Assembly (NCBI GenBank): GCA_023374025.1
Contig: SIJG01000115.1
Span: forward strand, 39,016-103,015
DNA: 64,000 nt
Direction: 5' to 3'
Origin: Heterodera schachtii
Lineage: Eukaryota; Nematoda; Chromadorea; Rhabditida; Heteroderidae
Shown: in pieces, positions 39,475-49,734 of the stretch
Numbering within the stretch: the first letter of the stretch is position 1
How the letters are laid out: the number at the start of each line of letters is the position of its first letter
The notes under the pieces: generated by a model
What the model saw: only the letters and a program-made list of their open reading frames with translations
What the model was told of the DNA's origin: nothing
The model's database searches: none
Position numbers and translations under genes: made by a program

Positions 39475-40361
39475 GTGTAGACTCACCATCCCAAATGCAA
39501 TTTGATATAAAATTGCGTTCTCTCTTTCTGGCAGGCTTATTTATCATAAATTAAAAAAATTTTCAACCCCTATTACAGAATTTTTCGATATAAAATTGAG
39601 TTATTTGTGCTAAAATGTTTGGGGCATTACTTTGGTACGGCAAAAAATTGAACAAAACAGTTAAGACTTTTCAATTAGTTAAACATGCATAAAAAATGAG
39701 GAGCTTGAGTAAATAAAAGCAAAAAAATTATTTGAGTTCGGGTCCGGGTTTCGAAATAGGTCGAAATGTATGTTCGGCACACATCCGACCAATTTCAGTC
39801 CTAAACAGGCACTCACGCGAAAACGTACCCCACGCGAAAACGGCCACGCGAAAACGTACCCCAGCCACGCGAAAACGTACCCCACGCGAAAACGGCCACG
39901 CGAAAACGTACCCCACGCGAAAACGGCCACGCGAAAACGTACCCCACGCGAAAACGGCCACGCGAAAATGGCCACGCGAAAACGGCCACGCGAAAACGTC
40001 CTGGCCCCTCTCATAATAACTCGGCAACTTGATCTGAATTGTTAGCTAAATAAGCTGTGCTAATTTGTCTTTGATCCTACTTTTAGGTTAGGGCCAATGC
40101 CTTAATGCAATAAATAAATTTGGAATTTTCGAGAATGTTCGAATTCAGGATTCTGAATTGGCCAAAAAGGAGGAAATTTTTCTTAGAAATTTCTTATAAA
40201 AAAACTTTTTTGAAAAATTTCTAAGTTCATAAATTTAAAAAAAAATTTCTCGGGGGGGGGGACGAGCTGTTCCCATTATGGACACCGTGCGAGACTTGAA
40301 GAAGAACATCCAAAGATTCGAGAGATTGGCATTTTGCGTGACCAACAGAAAATGGTATGCC

Positions 40362-41335
40362 AAAAAAATCAAGAATATGTGTACCAAACCAAATTCGACG
40401 AATGATATGTCATTCGACGCCTCTCGGTCTGTAATGCACGAATCCGAAAGAATTTTTTGGCGGAAACCACTTTGGGCCGAGTTATGGGCCCGGGACTGAA
40501 GTGGCCAAATGGCTGTGGGACTGAACCGTCCAAAGCCCTAAAACGCATAAAATGCAACAAAAAATATATCAATCTCTTCTTCTCGGTATGTAAAGGTTGA
40601 ATCCGAAAGAATTTTTTATCCAAAAGGAAATTGAAAAAAGTTATGGGTCCTCAAACCTCAAAAAATGACCCTGATACAAAAACTTGTTCGGGGTCGATTA
40701 CTCTTGGTTTATAATTGCCAGGAATCCATTTCTTAGGGCGCGCAGCGCCCGCCTTAGCGAGCATGCGAAGACGGAGCAAGTAGTGGGGCGAGACGGAGGG
40801 CGGAGGAAGACGTCTGACGAGCGCCACAGGCGGTTGACTGCGGGGGCCCGAAGGGCCCCCGCCAATCAGTCAACCGCCTGCGGATCACGCGCGGACTTCT
40901 TCCGTAGCCCGTAGTCTCGCCCCACCTACTGGCCGCCGTAGTCGAGTGTGCGGTGTTATGGCCAAAATACACTCACCAATTCACTTTTAGTTTGAACAAT
41001 TCAGTCCCTTACAAACTTTTTTATCAGGTCATTTTTTGAGGTTTTGAGGACTTATAACTTTTTTCAATTTTCATTTGGATAAAAAATTCTTTCGGATTCA
41101 ATCTTTACATACCGAGAAGAAGAGATTGGTATTTTTTTTGTTGCATTTTATGCGTTTTAGGGCTTTGGACGGTTCAGTCCCACAGCCATTTAGCCACTTC
41201 AGTCCCGGGCCCATAACTCGGCCCAAAGTGGTTTCCGCCAAAAAATTCTTTCGGAATCGTGCATTACAGACCGAGAGGCGTCGAATGACATATCATTCGT
41301 CGAATTTGGTTTGGTACACATATTCTTCAATTTTT
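40362..41335. mobile_element. Fold-back element with GC-rich central hairpin
   Basis: Arms ~40,362-40,690 and ~41,005-41,335 are inverted copies (for example TCAAGAATATGTGTACCAAA against GGTACACATATTCTT, and CCTCAAAAAATGACC against its complement). The ~300-bp centre is GC-rich and itself folds: GGCGGTTGACTG at 40,829 pairs with CAGTCAACCGCC at ~40,868 around GGGGGCCCGAAGGGCCCCC, and TAGTGGGGCGAGAC at 40,781 pairs with GTCTCGCCCCACCTA near 40,912. Frames across it are palindrome translations, not genes. A G11 run at 40,251 precedes it. Confidence 0.85.
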
Positions 41336-41511
41336 CCAAAATCACACTTCGTTTGACACATTTCAGACAAACACATTAATTACTATGGCCAGGCCCATAC
41401 CCAGAAACAAAAAACTTTCGGGGAACGGCATCCGGATAGATTAACGTTCGAATTCGAAATCTGCGCAAAAAGATCAAAGTCGTACTCATCGCCTCAAATT
41501 ACCCATAAAAT

Positions 41512-41625
41512 TAGGGCCGACCGGGCCCGGGTATCCGACATGGATACCGGTTTTTCAGTACTTTTTGAAATGAAAATCCAAGGTACCCGACCGGTAGGTC
41601 CGGGTGCCCGGATACTAAAAACCTA
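41512..41625. repeat. GC-rich CCGGGTA/TACCCG repeat block
   Basis: TAGGGCCGACCGGGCCCGGG opens a block with repeated GGATACCGG, GGTACCCGACCGG and GGGTGCCCGGATAC. Similar words make up 53,441-53,576. The composition and the TAGGGCC start look like the subterminal repeats of a hAT-like element, but no partner end or target duplication was found. Confidence 0.5.
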
Positions 41626-41963
41626 AATATTTTTTAAATTTTTTGGGGTCTACATCAGGGATGTTGCAAAGAGAAAAATAAAAAGCGAAAAGGCGGAACA
41701 AAATGTCGAAAAAAAGCGAAATTTTTTTTTCCAAAAATTTGATGATATTTGAAAGACTCAAAAAAATGCACTTTTTAATGCTTAAATGCTTAACTGTTCT
41801 GATGATTGACTGTTCTTTTGTTTTTCATAAATTCATAAGCAATTCCTCTGCTGGTGATTGTGAGACAAATGTGAGAATTCCCATATTATTACATTATTCA
41901 GACTTTGTGCTTTTGAATGTTACCAAAAAGATAGGGTTTGTTCAAACATGAACAAAGTTAGTG

Positions 41964-41970
41964 TATAAAA
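41964..41970 (+). promoter_or_regulatory. Possible TATA box upstream of 14-3-3 copy 1
   Basis: TATAAAA lies ~245 bp upstream of the start codon in a stretch (41,875-42,190) conserved at 46,660-46,975 upstream of copy 2. Conservation is explained by recent duplication, so the promoter role is only a suggestion. Confidence 0.35.
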
Positions 41971-42212
41971 AGCAGGTATTGTCAATTGATTGGACTCATA
42001 AAGTGCATTAGAGCCGATTTTTTTGTCTGTTGGCAGATTTGTCTATTTAAGTGCTGTCTCGTTGCTGCTCTTTGCTCATTCCTTTGCCAATTTCTTTCCC
42101 CATTCGCTCTATTCTCGTTCCAAATTTTATTTAGTCATTCATTTAAATTTTATATTTTTTGTCCCCTCAATTTAGCACATGTACATATGTAAATAAATAA
42201 ACAAATCGTCTA

Positions 42213-43307
42213 ATGACTGACAGGGAAAAGCATTTGCATTTTGTTCGCCTTGCGGAGGAAGCGGCGCGTTACGACGAAATGGTCCAGGGGATGAAGCAGG
42301 TGAAGGAATGAGGAGGAGGAGACCAATTCAGAAGAACCCTTAATTACACTTTGCATCCTTAATTAAGGTGATTGAATTGGATGCCAAACTGAACGAAAAT
42401 GAACGCAAATTGTTGGCTGCCGCGTACAGAAAGTCAGTCAGTGGGCAACGCTTCGCTTGGCGGGTCATTGCGTCCGTCGTGGCACGAGGCAAGGGCACGA
42501 AGAGACAGCTGGAGATGGTCAAGCAGTTGCTGAACAAGCTGGAGCGCGAGGTGGAAGAGAAGTGCCGTGAAATATTGGTCAGTCAGTGGAGGGTGGGCAC
42601 AATTTTGGTGCCGCAAAATTCGGCACTAATTTGCGTTACTTTTCAGGATTTGTTGGACCGGGTTCTGGTCAAGGAGGCTGCTGATGATGAAGTGAAAGTG
42701 TTCTACTTGAAACTGAAGGCTGACCACTTCCGCTATATGGCCGAGACACGGGCGGTGAAAAACGGTAAAAGGACAAGTTCTAGTGCAGAATACGCGTACC
42801 ATGGATTTTTACGCGTCCCATGAATTTTTATATGTCCGATGGTTTATCAATGAATTCATGGAACGCGTGAAAATTCAATGGGACGCGTATTCTGCACTCG
42901 AACCAAAGAACAGACGGACGGAAGCATTGTCAAACGGTGGATCAGCAATTGGTCAATTTTCAGATGTTGCGCAGAAGGCAAAGCAAGCGTACCAAGAAGC
43001 GTTGGACCTCGCCAAGAACAAACTCCGGCCAATGCATCCGATTCGTCTCACCGTGGCGCTGAACTTTGCCATTCTCCAATTCGAAGTGCAGAAATCACCA
43101 GCCGATGCTTGCCAAACTGCCCAACGGGTGGGTGATGAACATAAAATTTGTGTATTTCAACTGTTTGAACTGTTACAGGCTTATGACGACGCGACTTCCG
43201 ATGCGCAGACAACGGGCGACAGTATTTGCGCGGAGTCCGTCACGATCATGGAACTGTTGCAGGACAACATCTCGTACTGGAGTGGCAACACCTCTAAGAC
43301 GGAGTGA
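42213..43307 (+). CDS. 14-3-3 protein, intact copy
   Basis: Five exons join to 235 codons plus stop: 42,213-42,299, 42,368-42,577, 42,647-42,764, 42,964-43,127, 43,179-43,307, with GT-AG introns. 14-3-3 proteins are cytosolic dimers that bind phosphoserine/phosphothreonine motifs on kinases, phosphatases and transcription factors. Family hallmarks: N-terminal LAEEAARYDEMVQGMKQV, LNENERKLLAAAYRKSV, DEVKVFYLKLKADHFRYMAE with the phosphate-binding Arg-Tyr pair, AYQEALDLAKNKLRPMHPIR, LALNF-type helix G and the C-terminal LLQDNISYW. The length is slightly below the usual ~245-250. Several positions are unusual (QRFAWRVIASVVARG, short C-terminal tail GNTSKTE). AATAAA at ~43,408 is a likely poly(A) signal. 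Intron 3 holds a palindromic insert. Confidence 0.93.
42783..42897. mobile_element. 115-bp palindromic insert in 14-3-3 intron 3
   Basis: Ends GTGCAGAATACGCGT and ACGCGTATTCTGCAC are perfect inverted repeats. The interior is mostly further inverted words (ACGCGT six times, CCATG/CATGG, GAATTCATGG). It is preceded by TA, and in the paralogous intron (52,354-52,459) it has TA on both sides, as for Tc1/mariner-type MITEs. It was present before the gene duplication. Confidence 0.7.
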
Positions 43308-43309
43308 AA

Positions 43310-45015
43310 AACGAACGATCGCTGTATATTATACTATATAATTTGTCCTTGTCCATTGTGTTGTTTTAACGATCCTTTATATGTATGTACATTTGTATAT
43401 AAAACGGAATAAATGTTAAACGCTGATACAAAAGTATTAGGAGTCGAAAGATGAAAAGCAAAGGTTTGGGGGCCTTAGGGCAGATTTATTTATAGTTTAG
43501 AGTCCCTCAAAAATTTTCAGACAATAAAAAAGGATTCTGAGCTGTTTGGGTCACAGATCGATTCATGAATTTGATATTCATTTCAAGCAGTCGAATCACG
43601 GACAGATCCCGATCAAAAAGCCAAAATCCAATATTTTAAAAAATCACATTTATATTCGAATTTGTATAAATTATCCATTTTTAATGTTTAAATTTTTCGA
43701 CCCATCTCCAATTTTCTGTCCACCCTTTATTTGACGTATAAAAGTGCCATCGCTGATCAGGAATTCGGCACCTATTTCAATCAATTGCGAAACCCAGACC
43801 AAATTTTGAACAAAAAGTCGAAAAATCAAATGTTTCAAATTTCACAGTTTTGTTCAAAATTTTATTTGATACACGGAAACGAACTGAAAGTCATCGTTGC
43901 TTTAATAAAAGATCATTTAAAATCATATTTAAACTAAAAATGAAAAATCGAAAGCCCTTTGAAACTAAATGAGATATCAAAAATTAGAAAAGTTGATTCT
44001 AAGTATATTTAGGTCATTTTTATTTTCGCGATTTTTCTTACATAAAAAAGAAGCCCTGATTATGACAATATCTTGATATTCTGATGAGTGGTTGTTTTTG
44101 ATGTCAAATCAAAACGCTGGTGAATTACGTACGACGAATTAGGGAATGCTAATTGGGTAATTAGTTAATTAGCGCACATTTCCATGGACAAACCAGCGCA
44201 TTTACGACCATGTGAATGAGTTTAAATATGAAGACATTCACAATGAGAAATGCACTAGTCCAAACAAAGGAGAAGCAGAAGCTAATTAAATTTAAATTAT
44301 ATTTTAGAATAAAAAAGGGTAAATAATTAAAATAAATAGGGGAGAAAAATAGAATTTATTGCTAATTTGGATTTTGGTGAATGGCTTTGGCACCTATCAT
44401 TTGTGCTTTTATATGTCATGATTTATCTGTCCATCTCTGCTGTTCCCATTTTGTTTCTCTTCTCTCAGATTAATCGCCATTAATTAATCTGTCCATTTGA
44501 TTTTCATTGGGTTAATTTGAGTGGCTTAATGCCCTCCTCTGCCAGTGAATGGGAACGGACGGCATTTTCTTTGCTCGCACAACGGCACTTTGGGAAAAGC
44601 AACCCAATCATCAACAAAAAAATGATTCGTGACACAACGCATTTTTATCCCAAATTCATTGTAAAAAAATTTAATTGAAAAAATCAAGTAGTTGACGAAA
44701 AAGCATAGATAAAAATCAATTATTTTCAAAGCCAGCAAAGCTTTTTAATTGATTCTTGCCGGAAATGCCCCAATGAGTTTTTAAATTAAATTTTAACGAT
44801 AAAAATTGAAATTTGGTTATTCTGTGTCGGTCAAAAATATTAATGTCGGTCACAAATTGTTTATAAGACAATGCGTTTTTCAGTGCTTTTAGATCTGTTC
44901 GTTCGTGCTTTTTAATGTTATTGCAAAATCTGTTAGACTCTTTGATAATAAACCATTCGTAATAATGAAAAAAATTTATATTGTCAGACTATTCGAATTA
45001 TTTTGTAAAAGTGAA
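43310..45015. other. Intergenic region with decayed repeat copies
   Basis: 43,310-43,640 is the 3' flank of 14-3-3 copy 1 and is repeated after copy 2 (52,880-53,190). 43,554-43,870 holds two decayed, opposite-facing pieces of the dispersed TTCGAACAAAAAGTCGAAAA family (GATCAGGAATTCGGCACC, GAACAAAAAGTCGAAAAATC). From 43,900 to 45,015 I see no gene; short frames lack coding features. Confidence 0.6.
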
Positions 45016-45016
45016 T

Positions 45017-46156
45017 ATGGATTCGCAAAACTCAAATTCATCTAATACCAATGACGCCGCTCAGCATTCATTTTTGTTGTATAATTTTCAACAAAAATTC
45101 AATAGGGAAACCAGTTTTGCGGCTTTGCGTTCGAAGTTTGGCCCAATTGTCGTAAACCATAAAAAATATACAAGATGGTGGGATTATTTTCTTCGAGGAG
45201 ATTTCGACATCAAATCGCGCGGAAGTCGTAAAATTAGTTTTTCAATCCTATTTCTGTATTAAGGACCGTCTTCAAAATTGGCTTCTTCTTCTTCGCAGGC
45301 TTCAAATGTTTTTGAAAATTTATCGAGCACGCCGAAAAGTAATAAAATATAAGTAAAATTTGGATAAAGTAACCTAAGTTTCTGCAATTTTTTTTTATGA
45401 AAAATTAAAGAATTTAAGGATTTATATTATTGTTTTAATAATATTAGTATTTCTAATAAAGATTTAAATAAATTTAAAAAGATTTAGCGACTGAAAACGC
45501 GATTAAAAAGAGCAAAGCTAATAATTCAAATTATCTTAATAAATATTTATTGACATTCTGATATAAACAGTTTTGCACAGTCCAAAATAACTTGGTTTAA
45601 TGAAAGAGAATAAAAGTTAGATTAAATAAAAATTGTAAAAATATATGCATAGATATGGGCTTATCATTTAATTAGTTGTGCGGAGACTTTTGTTACACCC
45701 TAAGTTTAAATTGGTATAGAAAGCACCAAATCTGAACGCCAGTCGACTTCTCAAATGGAAGTGACTATGATTCGTCGGATACAGAATCAAATATACGCCC
45801 AGCGCCTAAAAGTTATGACGACTATGAGGCTTTCGATGGTGAGGATACGTATTCAGCAGCTGCTCTGGCCCAACTTGCGTTGGATAATGTGGAAGAAAGT
45901 CCGCGCATTGTTACACCAGCGGTTGTTCCACCATCTTTTGGTTACTAAGAATTATAAAAAAGAGTAAAATTGAGTTTATCATTTTCTGAGTTGTTTTTTT
46001 TTTTTTGCAGAACGAGGCCGTTCACAGTCAGTTTTGAGTGTTAAGTCAGTGCAGAGTCGTGATTCGAAATCGCGCTTTGAAAAATCTGACAAATGTGTTC
46101 TTTGTGGCATCTCGACAAAAGGCGCAAAGTTTGTTGGCGAATTAAATTTTTGTTAA
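45017..46156 (+). CDS. Orphan Ser-rich protein, four-exon model
   Basis: Exons 45,017-45,227, 45,264-45,338, 45,743-45,940 and 46,011-46,156 join in frame to 209 codons plus stop, using GT-AG junctions. I do not recognise the family. The N-terminal ~70 residues look globular (FALRSKFGPI-like stretch, then KYTRWWDYFLRGDFD). The middle is Ser-rich (SSKLASSSSQASN), followed by an acidic Asp/Ser/Tyr segment (GSDYDSSDTES, SYDDYEAFDGED), and the C-terminus is Ser/Lys-rich with a CVLCG pair and final Cys. Introns are 36, 404 and 70 bp; the 36-bp one is unusually short. The start is the first ATG in frame; AATAAA at ~46,209 could be the poly(A) signal. It could also be a transposon remnant. Confidence 0.5.
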
Positions 46157-46410
46157 GAAAATTAGAATTGTCAGTGCGAAAAGTAAAATTGAGAATTTAT
46201 TGTTAACTAATAAAGATTCTTGCCTAAAAATTACCATACTTTTATGATTTTTTTCGATTTTTGTGCTTACTTTGCCATTTTCATGCTTATTTCTTGCTTA
46301 ATTTAGCATTTTTTGATGCTGATAAATCTGCTCTCTACTGCTGATGAAAGTGGCATTGGTTGATGAAAACGCACATTTAAATATCCTTTTGGTGCTCACA
46401 AACAAAAAGA

Positions 46411-46806
46411 TTTTTTGGCTCTAATGCACTTTATGAGTCCAATCGAGTTTTATGACTAATCAATTGACAATACCTGGTTTTTATACAATAACTTTGTTCA
46501 TATTCGAACAACCCCTATCTTTTTGGTAGCATTCGAAGGCACAAAGTCTAACGAAGTTAAAACATATAAAATCTCAACGTTTTGGCAATTACGAAAAAAG
46601 ATCTGATTAATTAAGTAATTGCTGATTATTTTGGTTTGTAACTTTCTTGAAATGTTAAAATTCCCATATTATTACATTATTCAGACTTTGTGCTTTCGAA
46701 TGCTACCAAAAAGATAGGGTTTGTTCAAACATGAACAAAGTTAGTGTATAAAAAGCAGGTATTGTCAATTGATTGGACTCATAAAGTGCATTAGAGCCGA
46801 TTTTTT
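46411..46806. repeat. Inverted repeat at duplicated 14-3-3 upstream region
   Basis: 46,411-46,549 is the reverse complement, with several changes, of 46,682-46,806 (CTAATGCACTTTATGAGTCC against GGACTCATAAAGTGCATTAG). The right arm equals the upstream region of 14-3-3 copy 1; copy 1 has no left arm. The inverted copy is thus specific to the second locus and includes the TATAAAA motif (46,747-46,753) in both orientations. Confidence 0.85.
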
Positions 46807-47324
46807 TGTCTGTTGGCAGATTTGTCTATTTAAGTGCTGTCTCGTTGCTGCTCTTTGCTCATTCCTTTGCCAATTTCTTTCCCCATTCACTCTATTCTCG
46901 TTCCGAATTTTATTTAGTCATTCATTTAAATTTAAATTTTTGTCCCCACAATTTAGCACATGTACATAAATAAATAGGGTTGGGCCCCCGACCCCGCCCC
47001 CGACCCCGAACCCCGACATTTTTGGCCATTTTCGGGGAAAACCCCGACCCCGAACCCCGACGCTTCCAACCCCGACAACCCCGAACCTTAACCCCGATCG
47101 GGGTCGGGGTTAAATATACACCCCTAAGAATGGAATTTTTTTTGGGGGAAAAGGCAAAAAAGTTATAAGAAATTTGAATTTTTTTAACCAACCAAATTTT
47201 ATTATCCAGTGCTTTTTCGATTTTCATCGAAAATTTACGGAATAGACCCTCAAATTTCAAAATTTTGGCGAATTGACTGCACAAAATTTAAAAAATTACT
47301 CCATTTCACCTTAAAAACGCCAAA

Positions 47325-47532
47325 AAAAATAGTCCGTAATACGTATCATAATTTATACGGATCAGTATCCGTATTACGTACTTGACATCGATACGGATTA
47401 CGTACTTACGTACTAAAAAATACGGAAAATCCGTAGTACGTAAAAATACGTACCGGCCGAAAAAAGAATACGTATTACGGACTACGGATCCGTAAAAGTA
47501 CGTATACGGATCCGGTCCGTATCCGATCTCTA
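47325..47532. mobile_element. MITE end with TACGTA/CCGTA repeats, left end lost
   Basis: Repeats of ACGTATTACG, CCGTAATACG and ACGGATCCG fill ~200 bp and finish in GGTCCGTATCCGATCTCTA at 47,532. The last seven bases match the right end of the hAT element at 53,644-55,828 (CCGATCTCTA). No TAGAGAT start was found on the left, where the block begins abruptly at TAGTCCGTAATACG. Confidence 0.65.
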
Positions 47533-48031
47533 GTTCTAACAATAAGAATTCCAAATGAGCATATAATTTTCAAAAAAAATCATTTCGTTGCAGAAAAATA
47601 ATAACAAAAACTAAAATTTCGATTTTTCCCACTTTATGGCCGTAAGTTTTTGAATTTTAACAGAGGTTTCACAATCACTGATCACGATTTTGACATCATT
47701 TCAAGCAATTGCGATACCACTTTCACAAACTTTAAAGATGCGGGCCCTCGAAAAACTAAAAGGCAAAAAATTTTAGTCCTTGATTACGATTCTGACATCT
47801 ATTTTAATCAATTCCGAAAGGGCCCCAGAAAAACCAGAGGAAACCTTTCTTTTTCAAAATAGTCCATGAAATGTTGTGAAACTTGTTTACAGGGGTTTTT
47901 GAGTCGGGGCACCTAAACAGGGTGTCAAAAAATCTTTTGGGCTCAATAAATTGTAAACATTGATTCGTCAGTGACAGATTAGTCGGTTTTGGTTTGGCCC
48001 ATATATCCGCTTTCGAACTTTTATTCAAATG

Positions 48032-48122
48032 TACAAATCACAACGGTATCAGCATACATATAAATATATCGACAATATACAAATCACAACGGAATCAGCA
48101 TACATATAAATATATCGAATAT
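48032..48122. repeat. ~49-bp direct duplication
   Basis: TACAAATCACAACGG(T/A)ATC and AGCATACATATAAATATATC occur at 48,032-48,080 and again at 48,079-48,122. It lies just downstream of the stop of the minus-strand membrane protein gene. Confidence 0.75.
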
Positions 48123-48147
48123 TTGTCATCGTAGATATGTTGTGTCA

Positions 48148-49339
48148 TCACTTGATAATGCATCCGTTTCGCTCTATGCCATCGATTTCCCGGGCGCTGT
48201 CGACGCTCCCATGGCGGCGTAGCTCATTTTCATTCCCTAAAAAGGCAGTGTAAACTTTTATCATCACTTCTCCGCTTGTTTTTACCCCCATGCTGGCAGC
48301 AGGAGAGTCGTCGTCCTTGCTCGCTGGCGTGTTGTCCTCCATTTCATCAGTTTTGTCCGCCTTCGATGTGAAAGTTCCGATTGGATCCGCAGGTGCATCT
48401 CCTCCTTCTGCTTCGGCACTTCGTCGACGGATCATAAACACAGCGACGCCCGCACCAGCACCCAAAACACTGAAAACACAAAATGAGAAAGGTTGAAAGA
48501 AGCAATTAAAAGCAGCACTCACCAAATCACGATAATGACGATCAAAACGATGAGCCAAACTGGAAAACCACCACCGCCCGCCGCCGGAGTACGAGCAGAC
48601 ACACACGAATCTCCGCCTCCGCCTGATTCCATCACTTGACGAACATCAGTCTGAAACAACAAAGCATAAACAGATGATTCACCTGTAAAAATGCTAAACT
48701 CACGAAGTACGCCTTCCACTTCGCGCACAGTCGCGTCACTTCTGTGAGATTTTCCAAGTTGACTTTGAACACTCGACCGTCACCCGATTCCGCGATTTCT
48801 TTGGTTATCATTTGGCAGGTGACACTGCGGGAGTCGCAACCGGAGCCAGCGCCGCCTTCTTCCGGACAGTTAGCCGATTCAGTCTGAAACCACAAAAAAA
48901 TTGAATAGTTTATGTGGCAAATTAAGTGTTTTTCACTCACCTCTGTCTTCAACGCTTCGAGTTGACAAATTCGACCGCTGACGAAGAAGTTGTTCACTGA
49001 TGAGAGGCATGATGATGATGTTGGCGCAAAGATTTTGAAGCTCAAATCCTTCTTATTGCTCATCTGGTAACCAAAGAGGATCATCGTAGCACCAGTGGCA
49101 TTAGTGGTATCGGAATTCGTTCTGAAATGGTATTTGGGATGATTGGTTTCACAAATAAACGGGTTTTGCACAACTCACGTCAGACCACCGTCAACCACTG
49201 TGAAGCCATTGATTGCACCGTCCTTCGCCGTGGCACAAGTGAAGCTCGCCAGATGCGTGTGATCAACGCCATCATGCGCATGATAACCGATGAAGAGAAA
49301 AGCAGCAATGAACAGAAGCTGATGATAAGAGATTGACAT
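48148..49339 (-). CDS. Type I single-pass membrane protein, unknown family
   Basis: Exons 49,339-49,179, 49,121-48,941, 48,883-48,704, 48,650-48,523 and 48,469-48,148 join in phase to 323 codons plus stop. Structure: signal peptide (MSISYHQLLFIAAFLFIGYH), a Cys-containing luminal region (NNFFVSGRICQLE, GSGCDSRSVTCQMI, TRLCAKWKAYF), a Gly-rich linker, one membrane helix (FPVWLIVLIVIIVIW, continuing into VLGAGAGVAVFM), basic MIRRRS stop-transfer, and an acidic Asp/Ser/Thr-rich cytoplasmic tail. Introns are short (48-60 bp). An alternative last intron (48,289-48,241 region, GTAAAA to TTTTTAG) would replace the tail end with a short Met/Ala-rich one. No family recognised. The gene lies inside the TIR-flanked segment and shows no lesion. 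Confidence 0.8.
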
Positions 49340-49734
49340 TGTGTTGCTGCGTTAATAGAAATAATGAAAATGGCCGATAGAATGATGCCTTTTATAGAGA
49401 AATGGAGTGCATAATTCTCCTAAAAGACAGTTGCATTTCTGCGAAATGCAACTGTTTTCTGTTTTAAGGGATGTATGTGTAGTATATAAAATGGTTTTGA
49501 TTCCAATTACTTCAATCCATTCACTGCTTCTTTTTGGTTTTGTTCATATGTATACAAAAAAATCTCTAATTTTGTTTTTGTTTTTTCAAATGGATTTCTT
49601 CATCTTTTGTAAAAAAAACTTCCAAACCCATAGGATTTTTTTCGAAATTCAATGAAATTCATGATGTTTTGGGGTGTCCAGGTCTCCATGAAGCACATAA
49701 AAGTTTTTATTTGATTTTGAGTCGGTACGGTAAT

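Larger units (their letters stand above)
38081..40008. mobile_element. 1.9-kb fold-back element with 14-bp repeats
   Basis: A large inverted repeat whose ends both read GGGGCCAGGACGTTTTCGCG from outside in. Each arm has arrays of GGCCGTTTTCGCGT (with variants GTACGTTTTCGCGTGG and GGCCATTTTCGCGT) at 38,091-38,195, 38,875-38,945, 39,009-39,142 and 39,813-40,000. The arms also share a block around CGGATGTGTGCCGAACATTC and a copy of a MITE. The centre is ~60 bp at 38,950-39,005. No coding capacity is supported; open frames across it are repeat translations. No target duplication is evident. It is inserted just downstream of F-box-like copy B. Confidence 0.9.

Noticed and set aside
39679..40045. 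Several overlapping frames of 90-111 codons with repeated RGRFRVAVFAWP-type residues
   Set aside because: They are translations of the 14-bp GGCCGTTTTCGCGT array in different frames; the element is non-coding.
44526..44738. 70-codon minus-strand frame
   Set aside because: No recognised motif, no splice partner, and hydrophobic low-complexity start; likely chance.
46922..47168. Frames with Arg/Pro/Gly repeats (GRGRGRGPNP, RPRPRPRTP)
   Set aside because: Translations of CCCCGAC subterminal repeats; the same occurs at 50,859 and 63,300.
48519..48728. Separate short gene within the membrane protein locus
   Set aside because: It is exon 4 of the minus-strand gene read through its flanking introns.
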